From Microbacterium sp. AK031 (GTDB lineage: Bacteria; Actinomycetota; Actinomycetes; Actinomycetales; Microbacteriaceae), in contig NZ_JANUCA010000001.1 of NCBI RefSeq assembly GCF_024807145.1, positions 992,001 to 1,056,000 on the forward strand: 64,000 nt of DNA. The letters run 5' to 3'. A model generated the notes under the pieces. The model made no database searches. It had not been told where the DNA came from and saw only the letters and a program-made list of their open reading frames with translations. Both the position numbers and the translations under genes were made by a program. Below are positions 46,620 through 55,103 of the stretch, piece after piece; within the stretch, counting starts at the first letter, position 1; each line of letters begins with the position of its first letter.

Positions 46620-47562
46620 ACAGCCGGGGAACGCGCTGGCGCCGCCGCCCAAGGTCGCCACGCCGAGTCCGGCCAGCGCGACGGCGACGGCGGAGCCGGT
46701 GGCGTCCGAGATCGAGAGCGCCGAGGAGTTGAACCCCTGGTTCCCCGGCTCCGAGTACGCCAGCATCAGCACATTGAGTCGCGGGTAGATGAGCCCCATG
46801 CCCCCCCCCCCCCCCGCCGGCGAGTGCCCACGCCACGATGATGACGACCGGCGACGCACCCGAGAGTGCTGTGACGAGCACCGCCACGAGTGCCACGATC
46901 ATCAGAGTGATGCTGATCACCGCGATCCGCCGATTTCCGAGGGCTTCTCCGTACCGCCCTTGAAGAGCGGATCCGCCCGCCCATGCGAAGGCCGCCAGCA
47001 TCAGAGCGATACCCGCCCAGGTCGGTGAGAATGCGTACTGGGCGATCAGCATGTACGGGATGTATGCCTCGGCGGCGAAGAACGATCCGGCCACGAGCCC
47101 GCGCACGAGTACGACGCTCGGCAGTCCGCGTGCGGAGCGCAGCGTTCCGGTGGGAAGCAGTCGTCGCACCGCGAATGCGATGACCAGCAACGCTCCTGCC
47201 GCCGCAGGCCACCCCATGCCCGGCGGCAGATCCGCAGCGACACCCACACTCACCCATCATGAACGCGAACCCGGAGATGACCAGCCCGACGACGAACAGC
47301 GACACGGCCGCATACAGCGCGCCCCGCGGACCGCGGGCATCCGACCATGCGCCGCAGGCCACCATGCCGATGACGCTGGTGGCGAGCGTCCCCGCGAAGG
47401 CGACGGCGAAGAGCGCCTGTCCGTCGAGCGCTTCGCTGACGACAGGCATGACGGTCGTCACGGCGAGTGCCTCGATCGCGCCGAGGAAAATCAGGGCTGT
47501 CGCGCCCGCCGTGACCCAGATGCGCTCCCGGTCCCAGATCGACGCGGGACGGGGTCCGTCAT
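46541..47562 (-). pseudogene. Disrupted MFS transporter
   Basis: Pieces of one 12-helix-type MFS transporter lie in order in different frames. The ATG at 47562 (ATGA overlap with the aminotransferase stop) is out of frame with the first recognisable piece (WDRERIWVTAGATALIFLGAIEAL), needing one extra base near 47551. That piece stops at ISGFAFMM (about 47262) and resumes in another frame with LPPGMGWPAAAGALLVIAF, which is about helix 7, so helices 4-6 are missing. A third frame change is at the 15-base G/C tract (46801-46815), and a fourth at about 46623-46629 before VYAFCIALALVAALPGLRLG. The four lesions make function very unlikely. Confidence 0.85.
46801..46815. repeat. Homopolymer of 15 C
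   Basis: Fifteen consecutive C on the plus strand (G on the coding strand of the MFS pseudogene), following ATG in the plus reading. It is by far the longest homopolymer in the window. A tract of 14 or 17 would join the two flanking reading frames. Confidence 0.9.
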
Positions 47563-48716
47563 GCGTCGCGAAGCGTGGAGACGCGCATGACGGCGTCTGT
47601 GAGGATCTCGGGGCTGGTACCGAAGTTGAGGCGCACGTGGCCTGCCCCCTCTGCGCCGAACGCGAGTCCGTAGTGCAGTGCGACCTTGGCCTCACGGAGA
47701 ATCCGTCTGGCGGGGTTCTCGCCCCATCCGAGGTCGGTCAGATCGATCCACGCGAGGTATCCGGCATCCGGCGTCCTGTAGCGCGCGCCGGGAAGGTGCT
47801 CGGCGAGGAGGTCGGCGAGAAGACGCCGGTTCTCGTCAAGAGTCGCGAGCAGGCCGTCGAGCCACTCATCGCTCTCTTCGCTGAATGCGGCGACGGCTGC
47901 GAGAAGCCCGAACTGACCGGTACGCCACTCGACCTCGATCGGCAGAGAGCGCACCACCCGCGTCGGACCATCGGATGCCGTGACCATCAGCGCGCACTTG
48001 AGCCCGGCGAGGTTGAACGCCTTGCTGGCGCTGACGACGGCATAGCCGACCTCGCGGGCGGCATCCGAGACTGCGAGGAATGGCAGGAAACCGGCTCCGC
48101 GCTGGGCGAGAGGCGCGTGGATCTCGTCGGAGACCACGGCCGCACCGTGAGCGGCGGCAAGCTCCGCGAGGGCCACGAGCGAGGTTGCGGAGTGCACCGT
48201 TCCAGTCGGATTGTGCGGGCTGCAGAGCAGCACCGCACGCGCGCCGCCCTCAAGCGCGATCCGGATGCCGTCCAGGTCGATCTCCCAGCCGCTTCCCGTG
48301 TCGCGCAGCGGGACTCTCTCGACGACGGCACCGGCCTCTTCGACCAGGTCGTAGAACGGCGGGTAGACGGGTGGCATGACGATGACGCCGTCGCCAGGTG
48401 AGGTCACGCGGCGAAGGATCTCGACGATGCCCATGCTGACATCCGCTGTCGGGCGCATGCGCGCGGGATCAGGAGCCCAGCCGTAGCGGCGTTGTGCGAA
48501 CGCCGTGAAGGCACCGGCCAGCGGCGTTCGCGAAGCGATGTAACCGGTGTCGCCGATTGCCACTGCACGCTCGAGCGCCCGCGTGATCGTCGGCGCGAGT
48601 GGAAAATCGGTCTCGGCGACGAATAACGGCAGTACGTCAGCGGGATACTCCCGCCACTTCTCGCTGGTGCGCTCGCGGAGTTGCTCCAGTGGAAGGGCAC
48701 GGACCGTTGTGCTCAC
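47559..48716 (-). CDS. MalY/PatB-type PLP aminotransferase (probable cystathionine beta-lyase)
   Basis: A 385-residue fold-type I PLP enzyme. LPLFVAETDFPLAPTI matches the MalY/PatB 'W/F-V-A-E-M-D-F' opening, the PLP lysine lies in SASKAFNLAGLK, with CSPHNPTGTV and DEIHAPL before it. These enzymes cleave cystathionine or related C-S bonds to give homocysteine, pyruvate and ammonia. It is downstream of sufT in the same direction, eight bases away, so a sulfur-metabolism link is likely, but it is not a SufS-type desulfurase: it has no persulfide-cysteine loop. Confidence 0.88.
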   Translation of the reverse strand: MSTTVRALPLEQLRERTSEKWREYPADVLPLFVAETDFPLAPTITRALERAVAIGDTGYIASRTPLAGAFTAFAQRRYGWAPDPARMRPTADVSMGIVEILRRVTSPGDGVIVMPPVYPPFYDLVEEAGAVVERVPLRDTGSGWEIDLDGIRIALEGGARAVLLCSPHNPTGTVHSATSLVALAELAAAHGAAVVSDEIHAPLAQRGAGFLPFLAVSDAAREVGYAVVSASKAFNLAGLKCALMVTASDGPTRVVRSLPIEVEWRTGQFGLLAAVAAFSEESDEWLDGLLATLDENRRLLADLLAEHLPGARYRTPDAGYLAWIDLTDLGWGENPARRILREAKVALHYGLAFGAEGAGHVRLNFGTSPEILTDAVMRVSTLRDA

Positions 48717-48723
48717 GGTGGAG

Positions 48724-49053
48724 CTAGATAGCGAAACCGAGCGCGCGCATCATGTCGCGCCCGTCGTCCGTGATCTTCTCCGGACCCCACGGCGGCATCC
48801 ACACCCAGTTGATGCGGAAACGGTCCACCACGGCATCCAGTGCCTGCGCCGTCTGCTCCTCGAGCACATCGGTGAGCGGGCAACCAGCACTCGTGAGCGT
48901 CATGTGGATCACGAGGGCGTCGTTCTCGTCATCCCAGGCGAGATCGTAGATGAGTCCGAGGTCGACGACGTTGATCCCGAGCTCCGGGTCCATGACATCT
49001 TTGAGAGCCTCGGTGACCTCGTCGAACTTCTCTGGGGCAAGAGTCGCGGTCAT
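48724..49053 (-). CDS. sufT: Fe-S cluster assembly protein SufT (DUF59/MIP18 family)
   Basis: A 109-residue protein with EALKDVMDPELGINVVDLGLIYDL and the single conserved cysteine in TLTSAGCPLTDVL. MIP18-family proteins help transfer Fe-S clusters to target proteins. It ends the suf cluster and has its own leaderless-type -10 overlapping the sufC stop. Confidence 0.93.
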   Translation of the reverse strand: MTATLAPEKFDEVTEALKDVMDPELGINVVDLGLIYDLAWDDENDALVIHMTLTSAGCPLTDVLEEQTAQALDAVVDRFRINWVWMPPWGPEKITDDGRDMMRALGFAI

Positions 49054-49059
49054 GCGATC

Positions 49060-49065
49060 AGCCTA
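49060..49065 (-). promoter_or_regulatory. -10 box TAGGCT of sufT, overlapping the sufC stop codon
   Basis: The TAG stop of sufC (49063-49065) is the first half of TAGGCT; GATCGC and then the sufT ATG follow. Same arrangement as mnmA at 12613-12618. Confidence 0.5.
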
Positions 49066-49833
49066 CGCCTCTATCGGTGCTGCGGGGTCGAGGAATCGGT
49101 CATACCCCTCGTCCTCGAGCCGGTCTGCGAGCTCCGGTCCGCCCTCTTCGAGGATCTTGCCCGCGACGATGACGTGCACGAAGTCGGGACGGATATAGCG
49201 GAGGATGCGCGTGTAGTGCGTGATCAGCAGCACGCCGAGACCAGTGGATTCCTTGGCACGGTTGACGCCTTCGGAGACGATCTTCAGCGCATCGACGTCG
49301 AGGCCGGAATCGGTCTCGTCGAGGATCGCGAACTTCGGCTTGAGCACCTCGAGCTGCAGGATCTCGTGGCGCTTCTTCTCACCACCGGAGAACCCCTCGT
49401 TGACGTTGCGCTGCGCGAACTTCGAATCCATTCGCAGGTTCGTCATCGCGCCCTTCACATCCTTGGTCCAAGACCGGATCGGCGGTGCCTCGCCGTCGAG
49501 CGCGGTCTTGGCGGTGCGCAGGAAGTTCGTCACAGTGACGCCGGGGATCTCCACCGGGTACTGCATCGCGAGGAACAGGCCGGCACGCGCGCGCTCGTCG
49601 ACGGTCATCGCGAGGACGTCTGCCCCGTCGAATGTGATCGACCCGCTGGTGACGGTGTACTTGGGGTGACCGGCGATCGTGTAGGCCAGGGTCGACTTGC
49701 CTGAGCCGTTGGGGCCCATGATGGCGTGCGTCTCACCGGCGTTCATGGTCAGGGTGATGCCATTGAGGATCGGGGTCGTCCCGGCCTCGGTGTCGACCGT
49801 GACGTGCAGGTCGCGGATCTCGAGAACAGACAT
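49063..49833 (-). CDS. sufC: Fe-S cluster assembly ATPase SufC
   Basis: A 256-residue ABC-type ATPase that drives the SufBCD scaffold. Walker A is MGPNGSGKSTLAY, the signature FSGGEKKRHEILQ, and Walker B region AILDETDSGLDVDAL, followed by the H-loop LLITHYTRILRYI. AAGGAAG inside the preceding gene precedes the ATG; it starts directly after the Rieske-gene stop. Confidence 0.97.
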   Translation of the reverse strand: MSVLEIRDLHVTVDTEAGTTPILNGITLTMNAGETHAIMGPNGSGKSTLAYTIAGHPKYTVTSGSITFDGADVLAMTVDERARAGLFLAMQYPVEIPGVTVTNFLRTAKTALDGEAPPIRSWTKDVKGAMTNLRMDSKFAQRNVNEGFSGGEKKRHEILQLEVLKPKFAILDETDSGLDVDALKIVSEGVNRAKESTGLGVLLITHYTRILRYIRPDFVHVIVAGKILEEGGPELADRLEDEGYDRFLDPAAPIEA

Positions 49834-50160
49834 TCAGACTTCCTTAGTTACAGTCGGATCGATGAGCACGTCGTCGCCGTCGATGTCGACGACGTAAACC
49901 GGCACGGGCTCATACGCGGGGAGATTCTGGGGGATGCCGGTGCGCAGCGAGAACGCGGAGCCATGAGCCCAGCATTCCAGGGTGTCGCCCTCGACGAAAC
50001 CTTCGGACAGCGAGATCTCGCCGTGGGTGCAGGTGTCGCCGATGGCGTGCACCTCACCCGCTGAGTCGAGCACGACGGCCATCGGGACACCGTCGAGCTC
50101 CACCCTCAGCGGGGTGTCCTGCTCGAGTTCGCTCAGTCCGCAGGCGCGATGTGCGCTCAT
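49834..50160 (-). CDS. Rieske-type [2Fe-2S] ferredoxin of the suf cluster
   Basis: A 108-residue protein with the two Rieske motifs CTHGEISL and CWAHGSAFSL, which supply two Cys and two His. Annotated elsewhere as a non-heme oxygenase ferredoxin subunit; its constant place between sufD and sufC in actinobacteria points to electron supply in cluster assembly. Coupled to sufD by ATGA. Confidence 0.93.
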   Translation of the reverse strand: MSAHRACGLSELEQDTPLRVELDGVPMAVVLDSAGEVHAIGDTCTHGEISLSEGFVEGDTLECWAHGSAFSLRTGIPQNLPAYEPVPVYVVDIDGDDVLIDPTVTKEV

Positions 50161-51377
50161 GAGCTCACCGCCGCGAGTTCGATCTCGATCGCGCTGAGGA
50201 GCTCCTCCTCGAGGGTCGGGATGCCGAGCCGCTGCACGATGTCGGTGAGGAAGCCCAGCACGACGAGTCGGCGCGCCTCTTCTTCGGTGATTCCTCGTGC
50301 CTGCAGGTAGAACAGTTGCTCGTCGTCGAAACGACCCGTCGCACTGGCGTGTCCTGCGCCGAGGATGTCGCCGGTCTCGATCTCCAGGTTCGGGATAGAG
50401 TCCGCGCGCGCGCCCTCGGTGAGCACCAGGTTGCGGTTCGCCTCGTACGAGTCAGTTCCCGTGGCGTTCGCGCCGATCAGCACGTCGCCGATCCACACGC
50501 TGTGCGCGCTTTCGCCCTGCAACGCACCCTTATAGAGCACGTCGCCCTTGGTGTGCGCGCCCTTGTGATGCAGGTAGACCTGGCTCTCCAGGTGCTGTCC
50601 GGCATCGGCATACGAGAGTCCGTACAGGTAGCCCTCCGAGCCGCTGCCCGCGAGCTCGACGTTCGGGTTCACCCGGACGAGTCCGCCACCGAAGCTGATG
50701 ACGAAGTGCTTGAGAACCGCGTCGTTGTCAACGCGAGCCTGATGCGATGCAGCGTGCACCGCGTCGTCGTCCCAGCGCTGCACCGACACGACCGTCAGTC
50801 GCGATCCGGCACGAGCGATGATCTCGACGTTCTGGGCATACTGCGCAGAACCGCGGTGGCGGAGGATCACCGTGGCGGAACTGTGCTCGAGCGCCTCGAT
50901 CACGATGTGGGCGTCTGCTCGCTTGTCTGCGCCCTGACCGGTGATCGTGACGAGGATCGGCTCTGCGATCTCCTCCTCGCGCGGGATGCGCACGTGAAGG
51001 CCCTCGGTCGAGCCCTGCCAGGCCACAGCGGAGATGACATCTTCGGGCTGGAAGTGCTCGCCGCGCGGCGCCGAGCCGGCAGCGAGCGAGTCGGCGATGT
51101 ACTGCTCACCGGTCGTGATCTCGTAAGTCACGCCGTCGTTCTCGGCGGTGACCGCGAACAAGCCGGCGAGCCGGTCGACGGGCGTGTGCTTCCAGTTCAC
51201 CTCGCGGCCAGTCGGCTTACCGAAGTCACCGGGCTCGAAGGAGCGCGGGCGTGCGGACCGAGTCTGCACCGGAACGTATCCGGCGGCCGCCACCTGGGCG
51301 GCGGGGTCGATGTGCGCGCCGGTCTGGGGCGCGTTGGTGTGCTGCGCCTCGCTGGGCGCTGTCGTCGAGGCCGCCAT
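50157..51377 (-). CDS. sufD: Fe-S cluster assembly protein SufD
   Basis: A 406-residue scaffold partner of SufB. The beta-helix core is seen in AHIVIEALEHSSATVILRHRGSAQYAQNVEI and QVYLHHKGAHTKGDVLYKGAL, then GAGHASATGRFDDEQLFYLQARGITEEEARRLVV with the conserved histidine of the SufBCD site. It starts immediately after the sufB stop. Confidence 0.96.
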   Translation of the reverse strand: MAASTTAPSEAQHTNAPQTGAHIDPAAQVAAAGYVPVQTRSARPRSFEPGDFGKPTGREVNWKHTPVDRLAGLFAVTAENDGVTYEITTGEQYIADSLAAGSAPRGEHFQPEDVISAVAWQGSTEGLHVRIPREEEIAEPILVTITGQGADKRADAHIVIEALEHSSATVILRHRGSAQYAQNVEIIARAGSRLTVVSVQRWDDDAVHAASHQARVDNDAVLKHFVISFGGGLVRVNPNVELAGSGSEGYLYGLSYADAGQHLESQVYLHHKGAHTKGDVLYKGALQGESAHSVWIGDVLIGANATGTDSYEANRNLVLTEGARADSIPNLEIETGDILGAGHASATGRFDDEQLFYLQARGITEEEARRLVVLGFLTDIVQRLGIPTLEEELLSAIEIELAAVSS

Positions 51378-52796
51378 TTAGCCGACCGATCCTTCCATGC
51401 CCATTTCGATGAGCTTGTTCAGTTCCATGGCGTACTCCATCGGCAGTTCGCGTGCGATCGGCTCGATGAAGCCGCGCACGATCATCGCCATCGCCTCGTC
51501 CTCTGGCATGCCGCGGGACTGCAGGTAGAAGAGCTGCTCCTCGCTGACCTTCGAGACCGTGGCCTCGTGCCCCAGCTGGACGTCATCCACCCGGATGTCG
51601 ATCGCGGGATACGTGTCTGAGCGCGATCTAGTGTCGACCAGCAGCGCATCGCAGCGCACGGTGTTCGCGGAGTGGTGCGCATTGGCATCGACTCGGACCT
51701 CGCCGCGATATCCGGCGCGACCGCCGCCACGGGCAATCGACTTGGAGACGATCGAGGACTGCGTGTACGGCGCCATGTGGATCATCTTCGCGCCGGCGTC
51801 CTGGTGCTGGCCGGGGCCGGCGAAGGCGACGGAGAGGGTCTCGCCCTTGGCGTGCTCGCCCATCAGGTAGATCGACGGGTACTTCATCGTGACTTTGGAG
51901 CCGATGTTGCCGTCGACCCACTCCATGGTGGCGCCCTCGTGGGCGACCGCGCGCTTGGTGACAAGGTTGTACACGTTGTTCGACCAGTTCTGGATCGTCG
52001 TGTACCGTACGCGGGCGTTCTTCTTCACGATGATCTCGACGACGGCCGAGTGCAGCGAGTCCGACTTGTAGATCGGAGCCGTGCAGCCCTCGATGTAGTG
52101 GATGTAGCTGTCCTCGTCGGCGATGATCAGGGTCCGCTCGAACTGGCCCATGTTCTCGGTGTTGATGCGGAAGTACGCCTGCAACGGGATCTCGACATGC
52201 ACGCCCTTGGGTACGTAGACGAAGGATCCGCCGGACCAGACAGCCGTGTTGAGGGCGGCGAACTTGTTGTCGCCGGCGGGGATGACCGTTCCGAAGTACT
52301 CCTCGAAGAACTCCGGGTGCTCGCGAAGTGCCGTGTCGGTGTCCATGAAGATGACGCCCTGTGCTTCCAGGTCCTCGCGGATCTGGTGGTACACCACCTC
52401 GGACTCGTACTGCGCGGCTACGCCGGCGACCAGGCGCTGACGCTCGGCCTCAGGGATGCCGAGGCGCTCGTAGGTCTCACGGATCTCGACGGGAAGGTCT
52501 TCCCAGGACTGCGCCTGCTTCTCGGTGGAGCGCACGAAGTACTTGATGTTGTCGAAGTCGATGTCGCTGAGGTCTGCACCCCAGGTCGGCATCGGCTTGC
52601 GCCCGAACAGCGACAGACCCTTCATGCGGGTCTTCAGCATCCATTCGGGTTCGTTCTTGAGGGCGGAGATGCCGCGCACAACGTCCTCGGAGAGGCCACG
52701 TTTCGCGATCGCGCCGGCTGCATCTTCATCGTGCCAGCCGAACTCGTACACCCCCAGACCATCCAGTTCCGGGCGGTCGATCAGCACATCCGACAT
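51378..52796 (-). CDS. sufB: Fe-S cluster assembly protein SufB
   Basis: A 472-residue scaffold on which clusters are built. Diagnostic segments are [74 protein letters not shown] and [22 protein letters not shown]. The frame is open much further upstream, but ATG at 52796 has AAGGAGA five bases before it and starts with [11 protein letters not shown]. First gene of sufB-sufD-Rieske-sufC-sufT. No sufR-like regulator is next to it; the divergent neighbour is ctaA. Confidence 0.96.
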   Translation of the reverse strand: MSDVLIDRPELDGLGVYEFGWHDEDAAGAIAKRGLSEDVVRGISALKNEPEWMLKTRMKGLSLFGRKPMPTWGADLSDIDFDNIKYFVRSTEKQAQSWEDLPVEIRETYERLGIPEAERQRLVAGVAAQYESEVVYHQIREDLEAQGVIFMDTDTALREHPEFFEEYFGTVIPAGDNKFAALNTAVWSGGSFVYVPKGVHVEIPLQAYFRINTENMGQFERTLIIADEDSYIHYIEGCTAPIYKSDSLHSAVVEIIVKKNARVRYTTIQNWSNNVYNLVTKRAVAHEGATMEWVDGNIGSKVTMKYPSIYLMGEHAKGETLSVAFAGPGQHQDAGAKMIHMAPYTQSSIVSKSIARGGGRAGYRGEVRVDANAHHSANTVRCDALLVDTRSRSDTYPAIDIRVDDVQLGHEATVSKVSEEQLFYLQSRGMPEDEAMAMIVRGFIEPIARELPMEYAMELNKLIEMGMEGSVG

Positions 52797-53027
52797 CACA
52801 CTCTCCTTGTCAGGCCTCAACGGTGTCATCCGCCCCGACACCTCATGGCCCGTTCGAGTCGACGGGTGTGGGTGCCGCTGGTGGGCCTCATCACGGACGC
52901 ATTCTTCGCGCCTAAACTGTTGGTGATGCACCTCGCGCATTCCGCGGGCATCGCAACAATCCGATTCTACAGGTTCCCCCTGACAAACGGGCCGCGCCCG
53001 TACGCCCGGGCGCGAGCCGGAGGACAC
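52797..53027. promoter_or_regulatory. Divergent region between sufB and ctaA
   Basis: 231 bases. Candidate -10 boxes are TAGAAT on the minus strand (52964-52969), giving sufB a leader of about 160 bases, and TAAACT on the plus strand (52913-52918) for ctaA. The two would transcribe across each other. GGAGG (53019-53023) is the ctaA ribosome site. No clear repressor site was found. Confidence 0.35.
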
Positions 53028-54128
53028 ATGCCCGAGACCGCAGCGCCCGTCGTCACTTCGCCCTACGAAGCTCACGAGGGCCGTCGCCCCTCCGCGTTCG
53101 GTCGTCCGCTGCGAGTGCTGGCGTGGCTTTCGTTCGTCGCCGAAGCGGTGATCATCGCCACGGGCGGTGCTGTACGCCTGACCGGATCCGGCCTCGGGTG
53201 CTCGGAGTGGCCGATGTGCACCCCCGAATCGCTGGTTCCCACACCGGAGCAGGGCATCCATGGCGTCATCGAGTTCGGCAACCGGACGATGACCGGCGTG
53301 GTCGGCATCATCGCGATCGCCGTGCTGCTGCTCACGCTCAACGCAGTCGGCGGGCGCCGACCGCTCAAAGCCGCGCTGTGGTTCGCACTCGGCGGCATTG
53401 GCGCAGGGGTCGTCTGCTACGTCATCGCCACCATCGCCGGAGTACCTGCGTTTCCGTTCTTCTCACTCGGGCTGCTGCTGGCCACCGTGGCCGGTGCTGT
53501 GCACTCGTTGCGGATCACCACCCATCGACGTGACCTGACGCTGCTCGCGTGGATCGTGCTGGTCGGGGTGGTCGCTCAGGCGTTCGTCGGCGGCATCACG
53601 GTGCTCACCGGATTGAATCCGTACATCGTGGGCTTCCACTACGCATCCTCCCTCCTGCTCGTGTGCGTCACGGCGGCGTATCTCGTCCGGATGCACGAGT
53701 CCGGCGCTCCGCGCGAGCGCGTGGTTCCCCGATGGTTCGCGATGCTGTCGCACATCACGGGACTCGCGCTCGGCGTGACGATCTTCTTCGGTGTGCTGAC
53801 CACGGGTTCGGGACCGCACTCCGGGGATGCGAACGTGGTCCGCGACGGCTTCGACGCCACGATCCTCGCGCACGTGCACGCGTGGCCCGGCTATGTGCTC
53901 GCCGCCCTGGTCGCCGCGCTGACCATCATCGCGTGGATGCAGCGGATCGCACCGCGGCGGTGGCTGCTCGTGCTCGTGATCGCGATCCTCGTGCAGGTCG
54001 GAGTCGGCATATGGCAGGCTCGCGACGGACTGCCGGAGCTGCTGGTCGGCATCCACATGGTGCTCGCCTCGCTCTCGGCCGCGGCGTACACGGTGACCGT
54101 ACTGCGTCTGAAGCGCCCTACCGCGTGA
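53028..54128 (+). CDS. ctaA: Heme A synthase (CtaA/COX15)
   Basis: A 366-residue protein with eight hydrophobic segments that oxidises heme O to heme A for cytochrome aa3. [26 protein letters not shown] carries a conserved cysteine pair, [12 protein letters not shown] and [11 protein letters not shown] the heme histidines, [11 protein letters not shown] the second loop, and [14 protein letters not shown] and [14 protein letters not shown] the C-terminal heme-binding His. ATG at 53028 follows GGAGG by four bases; the much longer open frame upstream is a shadow. It is overlapped by a HAD-hydrolase pseudogene. Confidence 0.94.
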   Translation: MPETAAPVVTSPYEAHEGRRPSAFGRPLRVLAWLSFVAEAVIIATGGAVRLTGSGLGCSEWPMCTPESLVPTPEQGIHGVIEFGNRTMTGVVGIIAIAVLLLTLNAVGGRRPLKAALWFALGGIGAGVVCYVIATIAGVPAFPFFSLGLLLATVAGAVHSLRITTHRRDLTLLAWIVLVGVVAQAFVGGITVLTGLNPYIVGFHYASSLLLVCVTAAYLVRMHESGAPRERVVPRWFAMLSHITGLALGVTIFFGVLTTGSGPHSGDANVVRDGFDATILAHVHAWPGYVLAALVAALTIIAWMQRIAPRRWLLVLVIAILVQVGVGIWQARDGLPELLVGIHMVLASLSAAAYTVTVLRLKRPTA

Positions 54129-54498
54129 CCGTGCGCGACAGAGCGCACGCTGTGGTCTTCGACCTCGACGAGACGCTGCTCGATCAGTCATCTGCCGCGG
54201 ACGCCGCCGTGATCGCCTGGGCAGCCGACCTCGGGGTCGAGGATGCCGATATCGCGCAGAGGTGGTCGCTGATCTCGAACGGGCACTACGCGCGCTATCA
54301 GACACGGGAGATCAGCTTCGAAGGCCAGCGTCGCGAGCGGATGCGTGAGTTCCTGGGGCGACAGCTCACCGACGAGCACGCGCGTGCGGCGGTCCAGTGG
54401 TCGTCCTCACCAACGGTGAACGCACACAACAGTCGAGACTTCTGACGCCCGCGCTGCCAAGGGTGCCGGAAGATTTTCGGGGAATGAGTCCATCATGA
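54125..54498 (+). pseudogene. Disrupted HAD-family hydrolase
   Basis: GTG at 54125 overlaps the ctaA stop (GTGA) and starts a normal HAD hydrolase: motif I VVFDLDETLLD and a cap segment up to about DEHARAAV (54393). The frame then runs into unrelated residues and a stop at 54445. From 54397 another frame encodes VVVLTNGERTQQSRLL, the motif II segment that in intact proteins lies about 40-60 residues further on, and this frame stops at 54498. Motifs III and IV are absent, so the gene has an internal deletion with frameshift and a lost C-terminus. Confidence 0.8.
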
Positions 54499-54519
54499 AC
54501 CCGCGAACTTCTTCCGGCA
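54464..54519. repeat. 10-base inverted repeat beyond the HAD pseudogene
   Basis: TGCCGGAAGA (54464-54473) and TCTTCCGGCA (54510-54519) are perfect complements 36 bases apart. It may be a hairpin or the trace of a deletion. The interval to 54650 otherwise shows no gene; TTGACA occurs at 54576-54581 without a good -10. Confidence 0.4.
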
Positions 54520-54650
54520 TCAATCTCACATCGACCGAGACCGCGCATGTCATCGAGAAGAAGGGCACCCAGCCGTTGACATGAGCACGCACAGGCTCTG
54601 CACAGGTCGCGCATAACGGACGCATCAGCGTTTCCATGAGGCTCGTGCAC

Positions 54651-55103
54651 ATGAAGAAATCACTCACACGCAGCATCCCGTACTGGATCCTTCTCCTACT
54701 GTCCGTCGCATCCGCCGCAGTGGGCGGCTGGATCATCTCGGACAACGCCGCCACCATGACCGCTCGCCTGCTCGATGGAACGGCGACCGGAGTCGAGGTG
54801 TACGTCGGCCAGCCGTTGATCGCCGTGGGAGGCATTCTGCTGGGTGCCGGTGTGATCGGCGTGCTTCTCGCGCTCACGGTCGCTGCGGCCAAGTCGCTCG
54901 TTCCCGCCGCGGCACCCGTCGTCACGGATGCGATCGACTGGTCAGCCCAGGCCGACGAGGTCTCGGAGACTCCGACGAACTCCGCGCACGAGGAATCCGA
55001 GCCGGTCGCCGATGAGACGGTCGCAGATGAGGCGGTAGACGAAGACGATCAGAACGGCAGCAGCGGGTCGACCGCCACCGCGACGAATATCAGCGTCAGG
55101 TAG
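54651..55103 (+). CDS. Small membrane protein, function unknown
   Basis: A 150-residue protein with a basic start ([12 protein letters not shown]), two hydrophobic segments (about 11-30 and 55-80) and an acidic Glu/Asp-rich tail. Similar Microbacteriaceae proteins have been called 'dinucleotide-utilizing enzyme' without basis. An in-frame ATG five codons upstream (54636) is possible. The last 55 bases overlap the convergent ctaB gene, so the final residues may not be conserved. Confidence 0.65.
   Translation: MKKSLTRSIPYWILLLLSVASAAVGGWIISDNAATMTARLLDGTATGVEVYVGQPLIAVGGILLGAGVIGVLLALTVAAAKSLVPAAAPVVTDAIDWSAQADEVSETPTNSAHEESEPVADETVADEAVDEDDQNGSSGSTATATNISVR

Noticed and set aside
46801..46815. 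Poly-C tract as an active phase-variation switch
   Set aside because: Three other frame lesions in the same gene mean that tract slippage would not restore a full transporter; a sequencing or decay explanation is simpler.
47559..48716. The aminotransferase after sufT as the suf cysteine desulfurase (SufS)
   Set aside because: It has the MalY/PatB opening and lacks the persulfide-cysteine loop of SufS.
51672..53027. Upstream part of the long plus-strand frame containing ctaA
   Set aside because: Antisense to sufB with no family features; ctaA begins at the ATG with GGAGG at 53028.
54407..54925. Minus-strand frame with a Cys-x-x-Cys start around 54600
   Set aside because: It crosses a pseudogene remnant and the antisense of the small membrane protein. 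A zinc-ribbon reading is tempting but rests on two cysteines only.
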